Assembly (NCBI RefSeq): GCF_014200175.1
Contig: NZ_JACHBD010000016.1
Location: 1-64,000 of the forward strand
Source: Rhizobium lentis
GTDB lineage: Bacteria > Pseudomonadota > Alphaproteobacteria > Rhizobiales > Rhizobiaceae
Direction: 5' to 3'
Length of the DNA: 64,000 nucleotides
The stretch's first letter is position 1. Every line of letters starts with the position of its first letter. Shown one piece after another: positions 10,283 to 19,750 of the stretch. Made by a program: the position numbers and the translations under genes. The notes beneath the pieces are model-generated. The model was not told the origin of the DNA. It worked only from the letters and a program-made list of their open reading frames with translations, and did not search any database.

Positions 10283-11625
10283 ATGCCAGTGTTGTATCGC
10301 AAGTCCCGACTTCTACGCCGCTCCCGTGTTCTCTGGGGTTCTCTAGCGCTCTGGCGTCCGCGGCTGATCTTCTGGTGCGGCGCTTTTGCGATCGGCATCA
10401 TCAGCGTCGGCTTTGCCGGGCTTGCCGATCTCGCCCAGCGCGCCTTTGCCGGCCTGACCACATCGGGCGAATGGGGCTTCCTGCTGCCGCTTGTCATCAC
10501 GCCGCTCGGCTTCATGCTGTCGGCCTATCTCGCGGCGCGGTTTTTCCCGAACGTGCAGGGCAGCGGCATTCCCCAGGCGATCGCCGCCCGGCATCTGCGC
10601 GATCCCGAAGACCGCACCCGCCTGCTGTCGCTGCGGCTCCTCTTCGGCAAGATCGTGCTGACGGTGCTGGGCCTCCTCAGCGGCGCGTCGATCGGCCGCG
10701 AAGGACCGACCGTGCAGGTGGGCGCATCGATCATGCTGGCGGTCGCCCGCTTCGGCGGCATGGCGCAAGCCCGCGGCCTGATCCTCGCCGGTTCGGCGGC
10801 CGGCATTGCCGCCGCCTTCAACACGCCGCTTGCCGGCATCGTCTTTGCCATCGAGGAAATGAGCCGGACCTATGAGTCGCGCGCCAACGGTCTTGTCCTG
10901 ACCGCCGTCATCCTGTCGGGCCTTGCCGCGCTCGGACTTGCCGGCAGCTATAATTATTTCGGCTCGACATCCGTTGCGCCGGCATCGCTGCGCGACTGGG
11001 AACTGGTGCTCGTCTGCGGCATCGGCGGCGGCGCCCTTGGCGCTGCTTTCAGCGGCCTTGCGCTCCATGCCGGCCAGCATATCCGCCGTTTCGCGCAGCC
11101 GCAGCCGTTGCGGCGGATGGTCCTGCTGGCGGCCGTCTGCGGCCTTGCCGTCGCCATCATCGGCATGCTCTCGGGCGGCACGACCTTCGGCACCGGTTAC
11201 GACCAGGCGAAAGGCGCCGTCGAGGCCAACCCCCTTCCCCTCATTTCTTCCTGGAAAAGCTGGTGGCCGGCTTCCTGTCAATGATATCAGTCATTCCGGG
11301 CGGCATCTTCGCGCCTTCGCTTGCTGTCGGCGCCGGCTTCGGCAGCACCGTCGGCCAGTTGATGGGCAGCGGCATTGCGCTTGCGGCGATCCTCGGCATG
11401 GCCGGCTATTTCTCCGGCGTGGTGCAGGCGCCGATGACGGCCTTCGTCATCATTCTGGAAATGACCGGCGATCACCAGGCCGTCATCCCGATCATGGCGG
11501 TGTCGATGATCGGCTACATCACCTCGCGGCTCCTGTCGCGCGAGCCGCTCTATCACGGCCTCTCACGCGTTTTCATCGCCGCGGCGATCAGAGCCCGGCG
11601 CGCCAGGGAACTGCTGGAAAGCTGA
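10283..11625 (+). pseudogene. ClC-type chloride channel/antiporter gene, frameshifted
   Basis: The first frame (10283-11284) encodes ClC residues with the anion-path motifs GSGIPQAIA (near 93) and GREGPTVQVGA (near 140). It ends in a short unrelated tail after NPLPL. The second frame (productive from about 11248 to 11625) continues the family sequence with FFLEKLVAGFLSMIS, then PGGIFAPSLAVGAG and the C-terminal helices. The frames differ by a net -1 shift near 11240-11255, in a C- and T-rich run. Together they make about 445 residues, a normal ClC length. It is a pseudogene, a sequencing error or, less likely, programmed frameshifting. The usual selectivity-region GIPGG reads VIPGG. Confidence 0.8.
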
Positions 11626-11660
11626 TCGTGCCACCAGAGGCGTGATCGCATCGATAGCGG

Positions 11661-12572
11661 TCACTCGGCAGGACGATTTGCCGAGCTCTCTGGGGCTCCG
11701 AACTCCGAAATGATGAACGAGATGATGCTTCGCACGCGTGGAGTCATACGCCGATCCCGGTGATAGACGAGCGACATAGGCCGCTCACGCAAATGCCAAT
11801 CGGGGAAGAGCTGGACAAGAATGCCGGCCCGGATATCCGAAGCCAACAGGATGGCTGGCTGCATAACGATGCCCAAACCGGCACGAGCGGCCATGCGCAC
11901 GGCCTGGCCGCTGTTGACGCTGATCGGCAGTCTGGGCACGACCTCAACCTCCTCCTTGCCTTTCGAAAGCCTCCACGGCGAGCGTGCTGCCGGCGTAAAG
12001 CCGATGGTTTCGTGGCCCGAAAGTGCGCTTGGATGAGCAGGATTTCCATGTCGAGCGAGGTAATCCGGCGACGCGCAAATCATCATTCGATAGGGAGCCA
12101 GCCGACGCGCGATGAGGCGGCTGTCGGGCAGGTCTCCGATGCGGATCGCGATGTCAAAACCTTCGTCGACGATATCGACGTTGCGGTCGGTCAAGGTGAT
12201 ATCCAGCATCACTTCAGGCGCGATCTCTCGATAGCGCGGCAAAGCGGGCATCAGCACCTCCGCCCCGAAAGTCGTCGGCGCGGTGACCTTCAAGAGGCCA
12301 CGCGGCTTCGTCTGTGATGCCTCGGCGTCCTGATCCGCAATAGCCACTCGCTCCAGAATGTCCCGGCACTGCTCGAGGTAGCTCTTGCCGAAATCCGTCA
12401 GGCTCTGCCGGCGCGTGGTTCTGTTGAGGAGGCGGGTACCGAGCCGTTCCTCCAATGCGGCCACGTGTTGCCCGACCATTGCCGGCGATATGCCGAGCTT
12501 GCCTGATGCTGCGCTCATCGAGCCTTCCTGCACCGTTGTTACAAACACCTGCATTGAGCGAAAGAGACCCAT
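11661..12572 (-). CDS. LysR-family transcriptional regulator
   Basis: A 303-residue LysR regulator. The winged helix-turn-helix is at residues 1-60 (GSMSAASGKLGISPAMVGQH) and the substrate-binding domain shows ITLTDRNVDIVDEGFDIAIR and the C-terminal SLVYHRDRRMTPRVRSIISF. It belongs to the subgroup resembling CrgA/AaeR-like regulators of short oxidoreductase genes. It is divergent from the SDR gene at 12673 and the 100-base gap has nested inverted repeats, so that SDR is its likely target. The inducer is unknown. Confidence 0.9.
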   Translation of the reverse strand: MGLFRSMQVFVTTVQEGSMSAASGKLGISPAMVGQHVAALEERLGTRLLNRTTRRQSLTDFGKSYLEQCRDILERVAIADQDAEASQTKPRGLLKVTAPTTFGAEVLMPALPRYREIAPEVMLDITLTDRNVDIVDEGFDIAIRIGDLPDSRLIARRLAPYRMMICASPDYLARHGNPAHPSALSGHETIGFTPAARSPWRLSKGKEEVEVVPRLPISVNSGQAVRMAARAGLGIVMQPAILLASDIRAGILVQLFPDWHLRERPMSLVYHRDRRMTPRVRSIISFIISEFGAPESSANRPAE

Positions 12573-12590
12573 TCGATAGTTCTGCTTTTA

Positions 12591-12659
12591 AATGATTGCG
12601 GATTTTCTCCAATTATCATGAGGCGGTGCTCGAATTACAACCGCCTCGACGCAATCATT
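12591..12659. promoter_or_regulatory. Nested inverted repeats between LysR and SDR genes
   Basis: Perfect 10-base arms AATGATTGCG (12591-12600) and CGCAATCATT (12650-12659) enclose a second perfect inverted repeat GAGGCGGT (12620-12627) and ACCGCCTC (12640-12647). They fill the divergent promoter region and are the likely regulator-binding sites. Confidence 0.6.
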
Positions 12660-12672
12660 CAAGGAGCAAGAC

Positions 12673-13434
12673 ATGCTGCAAACCCGGTTCATCGGCAAAA
12701 CGGTTCTCATTACAGGTGCTGGAACGGGGATGGGGCGGGCTGCTGCCATTCGCCTGGCAGCGGAAGGAGCCCAACTCGTTCTCGTCGGACGCCGCCCCGA
12801 GCCGATCAATCGACTGCTGTCGGAGCTCGAGGCATCGGGCGGTGCGGCCATCGCAATTGCCGGGGATATCGCCGACAATGAAGCAGTCGCGGCGATTGCC
12901 GATAAGACAATCGAACGCTTCGGACGGCTGGATGGGGTCTTCGCCAATGCCGGAATTCTCGGCGAATTCAAACCATTGGCAGTGACTGATGCAAACGATT
13001 TCGACGCGCTGATCGACACCAATCTCAAGGGCACCTTCTACACGATCAAACACTGCCTGCCCGTTATGAAAGGCGGAAGCATTCTCATTAATGCTTCGTG
13101 GACAGCCGCCGGGGTAATGCCGGGCGCAGGGGCCTATGCCAGCACAAAGGGGGCGTTGCTTGCGATGATGCGAACCTTGGCAGTGGAGCAAGGCGCTCGC
13201 AACATCCGGATCAATGCCATCAATCCCGGGATTATTTTCACACCGATGGCGGATGATGTAATCGATCCGAATTTTGCCGCAAGGCTGGCCGCCCACACAC
13301 CGCTTCGGCGAAATGGAACGTCAGAGGATATCGCAGGTACCGTCGCTTGGTTGCTCTCCCATGATGCCGACTTCGTCACTGGGCAAGAAATCACCGTCGA
13401 TGGCGGCTATACGATTGGAGGTCTCCGCCCGTAG
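12673..13434 (+). CDS. Short-chain dehydrogenase/reductase
   Basis: A 253-residue classical SDR. The cofactor motif TGAGTGMGRAAA is near residue 14, the structural NAG motif in FANAGIL near 93, the catalytic tyrosine/lysine as YASTKGALL near 153, and the C-terminal VTGQEITVDGGYTIGG. Arg in VGRRPEP after strand beta-2 suggests NADP preference. An AAGGAG ribosome binding site precedes the ATG. It is paired divergently with the LysR gene. Substrate is unknown. Confidence 0.9.
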   Translation: MLQTRFIGKTVLITGAGTGMGRAAAIRLAAEGAQLVLVGRRPEPINRLLSELEASGGAAIAIAGDIADNEAVAAIADKTIERFGRLDGVFANAGILGEFKPLAVTDANDFDALIDTNLKGTFYTIKHCLPVMKGGSILINASWTAAGVMPGAGAYASTKGALLAMMRTLAVEQGARNIRINAINPGIIFTPMADDVIDPNFAARLAAHTPLRRNGTSEDIAGTVAWLLSHDADFVTGQEITVDGGYTIGGLRP

Positions 13435-13503
13435 GGGAGATACCTGTGTCGCTTCCGCGCAAAAGACGCGCGGCAGCGCGGGAGAAAGCCGGCCGATAGC
13501 CGA

Positions 13504-13950
13504 TCAGGCGAGCAGACGGGTGACTTCGGCGCCTTGCCGCGGGCCGGCGGCATCAGCGATCGTGGTCGAGAACAGCACCTTGCGGGTGGCGTCGGCGACC
13601 TTGGCGAAGACGTGGCGGATTTCACAGGTCTGTTCGCCGTCGCAATCGTCGCATTTTCGGTAGGCGGTGATCGACAGGCACGGCAGCGGCGCGATCGGGC
13701 CGTCGATGATGCGCAGGATTTCGCCGAAGGTGATGGTGTGGGCGGGCTTGAGCAGGAGATAACCGCCCTGCTTGCCGCGGCGGCTGACGACGATGCCGTG
13801 ATGTTTCAGGTCGAGCAGGATCTGTTCGAGGAACTTCTTCGGGATCTTCTGCTGCGCGGCAATGTCAGAAATCATCACCGGTTCGTCGGCATCGGCATCC
13901 GCCAGAACCGTCAGCGCCCGCAGCGCATATTTCGCCTTTTGCGTAATCAT
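13504..13950 (-). CDS. Rrf2-family regulator, likely of cysteine/sulfate assimilation
   Basis: A 148-residue Rrf2 regulator with an N-terminal winged helix (YALRALTVLAD, then IPKKFLEQILLDLKHHGIVVSRRGKQGGYLL). Four cysteines follow in CLSITAYRKCDDCDGEQTC. Three or four cysteines here can bind an iron-sulfur cluster in IscR/RirA-like members, but spacing differs from IscR, so cluster binding is only possible. The ATG at 13950 is preferred to 13968 because MITQKAKYALR is the family N terminus. It is divergent from cysHDN, whose promoter carries a palindrome, so it probably controls that operon, like CymR does in other bacteria. Confidence 0.88.
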   Translation of the reverse strand: MITQKAKYALRALTVLADADADEPVMISDIAAQQKIPKKFLEQILLDLKHHGIVVSRRGKQGGYLLLKPAHTITFGEILRIIDGPIAPLPCLSITAYRKCDDCDGEQTCEIRHVFAKVADATRKVLFSTTIADAAGPRQGAEVTRLLA

Positions 13951-14369
13951 CTCGGACCGTCGACACACACAGGCAGCGCGAATCTTCGCACCGCTTCAAC
14001 ATTACTTTCGCCTCTATTGCACAGCCAGCATGAACGGAATTTGAACGCGCGGGGGAAAGACTTGAGAGACAAGCACTTCGGCCTTGTTTTTCATTCTTGG
14101 CAAAGCTTAAGCAATCTATGCTAAAACAGCGCGTCCCGCACCTTTTTCGGCATCAATTCAGATTTCCAATTGACAGGCTGCGTGTAACTCTACTAAATTT
14201 ATAGACATTCAGGCTGCAACGCGGATTTCCATCGGCCGGCGGCTGCTTTTCTGCATTGCGGCAGGTTCGGAGAGATATTTGCTCTTCCGGCCGCAGCTTT
14301 CGAAATCCCTTTTTCTGTCCGATCCGGGCTTGAACTGCGATACTCCCGTCAACTAAGGACAGGATTCTC
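13951..14369. other. Intergenic region between Rrf2 regulator and cysH
   Basis: This 419-base divergent region holds the cysH promoter/operator noted separately. The remainder is AT-richer near 14020-14210 and otherwise featureless; no open frame with a start signal is convincing. Confidence 0.5.
14170..14205 (+). promoter_or_regulatory. Putative cysH promoter with overlapping palindrome
   Basis: A consensus -35 TTGACA (14170-14175) is followed after 17 bases by CTAAAT (14193-14198). An imperfect palindrome TCTACTAAATTTATAGA (14189-14205) covers the -10. This is a good position for repression by the adjacent Rrf2 regulator. The leader to the cysH start is about 160 bases; I see no recognised riboswitch in it. 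Confidence 0.55.
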
Positions 14370-15110
14370 ATGGCTGTTATCAATGCGAATGCAGAAGCCG
14401 AGGCGCTGAACGACAAGCTGGCAGGCCTCGACCTTGCCGGACGTTTGTCGCTGGTGGCGGGCCTTGGCGGGCGCGTGGTGTTCACCACCTCGCTCGGCAT
14501 CGAGGACCAGGTGATCACCGCCGAAATCGGCACGCACCGCCTGCCGATCGACATCGCCACGCTCGAAACGGGCCGGCTGTTTGCCGAGACGCTGGCGCTG
14601 ATCGAGGAGACGGAAGCCCAATATGACATCCATATCCAGCGCTTCACTCCCGAAAAGGCCGATATCGAAGCCTATGCAGCGAAATACGGCCTCAACGGCT
14701 TCTACGAAAGCGTCGAGGCAAGACATGCCTGCTGCGGCGTGCGCAAGCTGAAGCCGCTTGCGCGTGCGCTCGAAGGGGCGACGATCTGGATCACCGGCCT
14801 GCGCCGCGGGCAATCGGCCAACCGCGCCGAAACGCCCTTTGCCGAATACGACGCCGAACGGCACCTCCTGAAGGTCAATCCGCTCGCCGACTGGGACCTG
14901 GAGGCGATCAAGGCCTTCGTTTCGGAAAACGGCGTGCCGGTCAATCCGCTGCATTCGCGCGGCTATCCCTCCATCGGCTGCGAGCCCTGCACCCGGGCGA
15001 TCAAGCCCGGCGAGCCGGAGCGCGCCGGCCGCTGGTGGTGGGAGCAGGACGAGACGCGCGAATGCGGCCTGCATGTCGCCGAAGAGGCCTCAGCGCTCGC
15101 CGCACGATAA
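14370..15110 (+). CDS. cysH: Adenylyl-sulfate (APS) reductase, assimilatory
   Basis: A 246-residue enzyme reducing adenylyl sulfate to sulfite with thioredoxin. The PP-loop domain region reads VFTTSLGIEDQ. The iron-sulfur ligands CC (HACCGVRKLKPL) and CxxC (GCEPCTRAIKPG) are both present, which marks an APS rather than a PAPS reductase, and the C-terminal catalytic ECGLH is intact. The RBS AAGGACAGGA precedes the ATG. It is first in cysH-cysD-cysN; the missing APS kinase gene agrees with an APS-dependent route. Confidence 0.95.
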   Translation: MAVINANAEAEALNDKLAGLDLAGRLSLVAGLGGRVVFTTSLGIEDQVITAEIGTHRLPIDIATLETGRLFAETLALIEETEAQYDIHIQRFTPEKADIEAYAAKYGLNGFYESVEARHACCGVRKLKPLARALEGATIWITGLRRGQSANRAETPFAEYDAERHLLKVNPLADWDLEAIKAFVSENGVPVNPLHSRGYPSIGCEPCTRAIKPGEPERAGRWWWEQDETRECGLHVAEEASALAAR

Positions 15111-15225
15111 TCAACCCTCACGGCTTTCCCGATCAGGGCGCGGCGACCGCCGCAGCCTTTGGGGAAGCCAACATCAAAGAATTGTTTGCGGGTAGCCGCA
15201 AACGACCGACAGCCTGGAGTAAGAC

Positions 15226-16179
15226 ATGCCCGATAGCCGTCCGGATACGGAACTCAGCAACCCGCAGAGCGCCAAGGCGCCGCTCGACCCGCATCTGAAG
15301 GCGCTGGAAAACGAATCCATCCATATTTTCCGCGAGGTGGCGGCCGAATTCGAGCGTCCAGTGATGCTCTATTCGATCGGCAAGGATTCCTCGGTGCTGC
15401 TGCACCTGGCGCGCAAGGCCTTCTATCCCGGCCGCGTGCCTTTCCCGCTGCTGCATGTGAACACCGGCTGGAAGTTCCGCGAGATGATCGCCTTCCGCGA
15501 CGAGACCGCCAGGAAATACGATCTCGACCTGATCGAGCACGTCAATCCGCGCGGTGCGGCCGAAAACATCACGCCGTTCACGCATGGTTCGGCCGCCTTT
15601 ACCGACATCATGAAGACCGAGAGCCTGCGCCAGGCGCTCGATGCCGGCCAGTTCGACGCCGCTTTCGGCGGCGCACGGCGCGACGAGGAGGCTAGCCGCG
15701 CCAAGGAGCGCATCTATTCCTTCCGCACGCCCGATCACCGCTGGGATCCGCGCAACCAGCGGCCGGAACTCTGGAACATCTATAACGGCATGATCCGCAA
15801 GGGCGAGAGCGTGCGCGCCTTCCCGCTGTCGAACTGGACGGAAGTCGATATCTGGCGCTACATCCAGGCCGAGGACATTCCGCTGGTGCCGCTTTATTAT
15901 GCCAAGAAGCGCAAGTTCGTGGAGCGTGACGGCATGATGATCCTGGCCGAGGACCCGCGGCTCGAACTTTTGCCCGGCGAAGTGCGCCAGGAAGGCATGA
16001 TACGTTTCCGCACGCTCGGCGACTTCCCGCTGACCGGCGCCATCCGCTCACAGGCGACCACGCTCGAAGAGGTGATCGCCGAACTCGAAATCGCAACGGT
16101 GTCCGAACGCCAGGGCCGCGCCATCGACCGCGACCAGTCCGGCTCCATGGAAAAGAAGAAGCGTGAAGGATATTTCTGA
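15226..16179 (+). CDS. cysD: Sulfate adenylyltransferase subunit 2
   Basis: A 317-residue subunit of ATP sulfurylase that adenylylates sulfate. The PP-loop motif [18 protein letters not shown] near residue 46, the [16 protein letters not shown] segment and the C-terminal [23 protein letters not shown]-type tail are all CysD hallmarks. CysN supplies the GTPase that drives the reaction. The start has GGAG upstream. It lies 115 bases after cysH and one base before cysN, so translation of the last two is coupled. Confidence 0.96.
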   Translation: MPDSRPDTELSNPQSAKAPLDPHLKALENESIHIFREVAAEFERPVMLYSIGKDSSVLLHLARKAFYPGRVPFPLLHVNTGWKFREMIAFRDETARKYDLDLIEHVNPRGAAENITPFTHGSAAFTDIMKTESLRQALDAGQFDAAFGGARRDEEASRAKERIYSFRTPDHRWDPRNQRPELWNIYNGMIRKGESVRAFPLSNWTEVDIWRYIQAEDIPLVPLYYAKKRKFVERDGMMILAEDPRLELLPGEVRQEGMIRFRTLGDFPLTGAIRSQATTLEEVIAELEIATVSERQGRAIDRDQSGSMEKKKREGYF

Positions 16180-16180
16180 G

Positions 16181-17677
16181 ATGACCGCAGCCAATACCGC
16201 CGTCTCGGCCGCAACCGCCGTCAGCCTGCCCGCGGCCGAGCCGCAGAAGGCCCAGCGCGATTCCCGCCCGCTGCGTCTCATCACCTGCGGTAGCGTCGAT
16301 GACGGCAAGTCGACGCTGATCGGCCGCCTGCTTTGGGACACCAAGGCGGTCAAGGAAGACCAGGCCGCTACGCTGCAGCGCGATTCCACCGGCAAGCAGA
16401 ACGATCTCGGCCTGCCCGACTTCGCGCTCTTGCTCGACGGCCTGCAGGCCGAGCGCGAACAGGGCATCACCATCGATGTCGCCTATCGCTATTTCTCGAC
16501 CGACAAGCGGTCCTTCATCGTCGCAGACACGCCCGGCCACGAGCAATATACGCGCAACATGGCGACCGGCGCCTCGACCGCCGATCTCGCCATCCTGCTG
16601 GTCGATGCCCGCTTCGGCATTCTGGAACAGACGCGCCGCCACGCGACGATCGCCTCGCTGCTCGGCATCAAGCAGTTCGTGCTTGCCGTCAACAAGATCG
16701 ACCTGACGGGCTATGACCGAGCCGGCTTCGACAAGATCAGCCACGAATTCCGGGAATTCGCGCTGTCGCTTGGCGTCAAGCAGATCACCGCCATTCCGAT
16801 GTCGGCGCTGAAGGGCGAAAATGTCGTCTATTCCGGCCAGGCCGCCATGCCCTGGTATGCCGGCCCGACGCTGGTGGAGACGCTGGAGCTTGCCACCGTG
16901 CGCTCGTCGCAGACGGTCGGTTTCCGTCTGTCGGTGCAGCGCGTGTCGCGCCCGGGCGAAAGCTTCCGCGGCTATCAGGGCACGGTCGCCGGCGGCTCGG
17001 TGAAGCCGGGCGACAGCGTCATGATCCTGCCGTCCGGCATGGTCGCCAATGTTTCCAAGATCGTCACCTTCGATCTCGTGCGCAATGCCGCCGTCGCCGG
17101 CGATGCGATCACCCTGGTGCTCGACCGCCAGGTCGATGTGGCGCGCGGCGACATGATCGTCTCGATCGACGCCCAGCCGCAGGTCGGCCTTGCCTTCGAC
17201 GCACAGATCGTCGCGCTGCAGCCCGAGGGCATCGAGCCCGGCAAACGCTACTGGCTGAAGAGCGGTTCGCGCCGCCAGCGCGTCCAGGTGCAGCCGTTAA
17301 GCCAACTGGAATTGAAGACCGGCACCTGGAACGCCGCCCAGCGGCTTTACATGAACGCGATCGGCAAGGTGCGCCTGTCCTTCGACGAAGCGGCGATCTT
17401 CGATCCGTACGAGCAGAACCGCCAGTCCGGCTCTTTCATCCTGATCGATCCGGAGACCAACAATACGGTCGCCGGCGGCATGGTGACCGGCAAGCGCAGC
17501 GAACTCGGCGGTCTGCACACCGGCGACGCCCGCGTCATCCTCTCGCTTCCGGCCGATCTTGCCGAGCAAATCATGGCCAGCGAACTCTTCGCCAGCCGCA
17601 GCCACGAGGCCGAAGTGCGCCGCATGACGGCGGCCGAAGCGGCCGACCTCTGGTCGAGCGCTGCAAGCGATATCTGA
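16181..17677 (+). CDS. cysN: Sulfate adenylyltransferase subunit 1 (GTPase)
   Basis: A 498-residue EF-Tu-like GTPase activating CysD. G1 is GSVDDGKSTLIGRLL, G3 is DTPGHEQYTRNM and G4 is NKID, followed by two beta-barrel domains. The protein ends at normal CysN length and lacks a C-terminal APS kinase domain, unlike NodQ/CysNC fusions. The ATG at 16181, after a GAAGGA within cysD, is preferred to the in-frame 16163 start inside cysD. Confidence 0.95.
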   Translation: MTAANTAVSAATAVSLPAAEPQKAQRDSRPLRLITCGSVDDGKSTLIGRLLWDTKAVKEDQAATLQRDSTGKQNDLGLPDFALLLDGLQAEREQGITIDVAYRYFSTDKRSFIVADTPGHEQYTRNMATGASTADLAILLVDARFGILEQTRRHATIASLLGIKQFVLAVNKIDLTGYDRAGFDKISHEFREFALSLGVKQITAIPMSALKGENVVYSGQAAMPWYAGPTLVETLELATVRSSQTVGFRLSVQRVSRPGESFRGYQGTVAGGSVKPGDSVMILPSGMVANVSKIVTFDLVRNAAVAGDAITLVLDRQVDVARGDMIVSIDAQPQVGLAFDAQIVALQPEGIEPGKRYWLKSGSRRQRVQVQPLSQLELKTGTWNAAQRLYMNAIGKVRLSFDEAAIFDPYEQNRQSGSFILIDPETNNTVAGGMVTGKRSELGGLHTGDARVILSLPADLAEQIMASELFASRSHEAEVRRMTAAEAADLWSSAASDI

Positions 17678-17683
17678 CAGGAG

Positions 17684-17712
17684 ATAAGGGGCCTGCAAGA
17701 CTGGCCTCTTAT
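17684..17712 (+). terminator. Hairpin after cysN
   Basis: Arms ATAAGGGGCC (17684-17693) and GGCCTCTTAT (17703-17712) pair over ten bases with one G-T wobble, seven bases after the cysN stop. No long T-run follows, so it may be an mRNA-end stabilising or weak terminator structure. Confidence 0.5.
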
Positions 17713-17895
17713 GCGAGGTCGAATCCGCCGACGCTGGCTGGCGGATTCCTCGCGAAGGGTGCTGTCGCAAATTTCAATGATGACATCGATCGGACCCTCG
17801 GACGTTGCACGACGGCTTTCGGCCCGAAGCGGACTTGTGGTTGTTTCCTCCCATCTACTCATCTAAAAGAGCGATGAGAAATTGGGGACGAGATA

Positions 17896-18492
17896 GTGGT
17901 CTATGCTGATGGTTACTCCGAAGCCTCGTTAGATCGTCTCTCGATCAACAAATGCGTCTGGGTCGCATTGGCGGCGGCAACCAGGCAGTCCAAGAACTAC
18001 GCGCGATTGCCAATCGGTGAGCAGGCCGGAATCGAGATTTTAGGGCTACTTGCTGACGTTTGGGATGCGGCAGCACGCCAAGATATCGCCTTCTGCGAAA
18101 TGACCCTCCAACGCGTTATGGATTCGCTGCCACCAGAGGACACCGACAACAGCATCGACGTTATCATCGCGGAGAACTGCCTTTTGTCGCTCGCCTACGC
18201 ACTCCGTTGTCAAATAAATGGTGAGAAGAAGGAAGCGCATTGGGCTTTAATGAAGGCCTACGACGCCGCAGATCAAATTGCGCTGATCCTATGGAGAGCG
18301 CAAAACGGCGAATCCTTTGCCGAAGCCGAGATCAGGGCTATGCCAGTTGTTCAACGCGAACTAGCCAATCAGGCTGCGGCATTTGACACGGCATTTTCCA
18401 GTTCCGAAAGTGAGGCGCTCGCATTGTTGGAAGGTGCTGCGTTTGCTGTTGAATTCGCCACTCCGAACGAGTGGCTTGCCTTGGCATCGTAA
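17896..18492 (+). CDS. Hypothetical protein, weak DUF416-like resemblance
   Basis: A 198-residue soluble, mostly helical, acidic protein starting at GTG. The N-terminal pattern (CVWVALAAATRQSKNYARL, then LLADVWDAA) recalls the DUF416/YjaG layout of a conserved NY motif and a later D-x-W, but I am not sure of the match. Cysteines and two W-rich helices lie in the second half. Base composition is visibly lower in GC than the cys genes before it, which hints at separate origin. No functional link to the neighbours is apparent. Confidence 0.6.
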   Translation: MVYADGYSEASLDRLSINKCVWVALAAATRQSKNYARLPIGEQAGIEILGLLADVWDAAARQDIAFCEMTLQRVMDSLPPEDTDNSIDVIIAENCLLSLAYALRCQINGEKKEAHWALMKAYDAADQIALILWRAQNGESFAEAEIRAMPVVQRELANQAAAFDTAFSSSESEALALLEGAAFAVEFATPNEWLALAS

Positions 18493-18736
18493 TCTCGCGG
18501 GCATGGGGCAGCTATCGGCCCGAAGCGGACATTCCATACAGGACAGGCAATTGGCGAGTCTCGTATCCCGGGCGGTCGGCCTTTAAGCTGCAGCCCTCCA
18601 TCGACGCGCCGCAACCAGCACACGCGAAAATGGCATGGCTGCTTGCAGGGCCATCCGGCCCCAAAGCAAAGCAGGCCTGACATCTGGCATCCGCCCGCCG
18701 ACCCTGCCATAAATTGGTTTCATCGAGGGAGGCACC

Positions 18737-19510
18737 ATGATGCAGAAGAATGCGCCGGACTTCAGCCTTGAGGGCAAGGTGACTTTGGTGACAGGAGCGA
18801 GCCGTGGCATCGGTCGAGCTTGCGCGCTTGCCTGCGCCGCAGCAGGCTCCGATATTGTTTTGGGAGTCCGCGATGTCGCAGCGTCGGCAGGACTGGTTGC
18901 CGAACTCGAGGGGACGGGAAGAAAAGCCCTCCCTGTCGAACTGGACCTTCCCAACAAAGCCCATATCGCACAAGCCGTCGACGCGGCGCTGACGACATTC
19001 GGCCGGATCGACGTCCTCATCAACAACGTTGGCGTGGCTCCCGGCGATCTCGCGGAACTCGTTGAGGAGAAGGATCTTGACGAGATCCTCGATGTCAACA
19101 TCAAGGGCACCTTTCTGATGACGCAGGCAGTCGGGCGTCACATGATCAAGCACAACGGGGGCCGGATCATCAACATCAGCTCCCAGGCCGGCACCGTGGC
19201 GCTGCGCGGCGAGGCAATCTATTGCATGAGCAAGGCGGCGATCAATCACCTGACGCGCTGCCTGGCAGCCGAATGGGCACGCTATAATGTCACCGTGAAC
19301 ACCGTATCGCCGACGTTCATCCATACCGATGGGACAGCACCTTTTCTATCCGATGCCGCCAATCGCAAAGCGACGCTCGATCACATTCCCCTCGGCCGGA
19401 TCGGTGAAACCGATGATGTCGTGGGTGCCGTCGTCTTCCTGGCATCACCGGCTGCGAGCCTGATCACCGGCGCGAACCTGCTGGTGGACGGTGGATGGTC
19501 CGTCGCTTGA
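18737..19510 (+). CDS. Short-chain dehydrogenase/reductase (FabG-like)
   Basis: A 257-residue classical SDR with TGASRGIGRACALACAAAG near residue 18, NNVGVAPGD (NNxG motif), the catalytic serine in NISSQAG, the YCMSKAAINH Tyr/Lys pair, and GANLLVDGGWSVA at the end. In many relatives these act on 3-oxo or sugar alcohol substrates; the specific substrate is unknown. A GAGGGAGG ribosome binding site precedes the start. It stands alone on its strand. Confidence 0.9.
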   Translation: MMQKNAPDFSLEGKVTLVTGASRGIGRACALACAAAGSDIVLGVRDVAASAGLVAELEGTGRKALPVELDLPNKAHIAQAVDAALTTFGRIDVLINNVGVAPGDLAELVEEKDLDEILDVNIKGTFLMTQAVGRHMIKHNGGRIINISSQAGTVALRGEAIYCMSKAAINHLTRCLAAEWARYNVTVNTVSPTFIHTDGTAPFLSDAANRKATLDHIPLGRIGETDDVVGAVVFLASPAASLITGANLLVDGGWSVA

Positions 19511-19750
19511 GGCCGCGGCTCCTGCACGGCAGCGCAAATTGTATCCGGATGAAAACGACAATTTCCCCGGTTTAGATCACCTTCCATCAGCCTCGTTTCG
19601 TGGCTAAGTCTCCCAGCCGGATTCTGGCCGCTTGCTTGGAACCAATGACAGGCGAGACGGTTTCAGCTGTACTGTTTCAGCTGTGACTTTGGCATGACGC
19701 TGACGTGCCCTCCTGGCTGTGTAAGCCTCGATTTTGAGGAGACTTGCATC

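Noticed and set aside
14120-14369. SAM-II or other riboswitch before cysH
   Set aside because: No expected conserved loops could be recognised; the region is better read as promoter plus operator.
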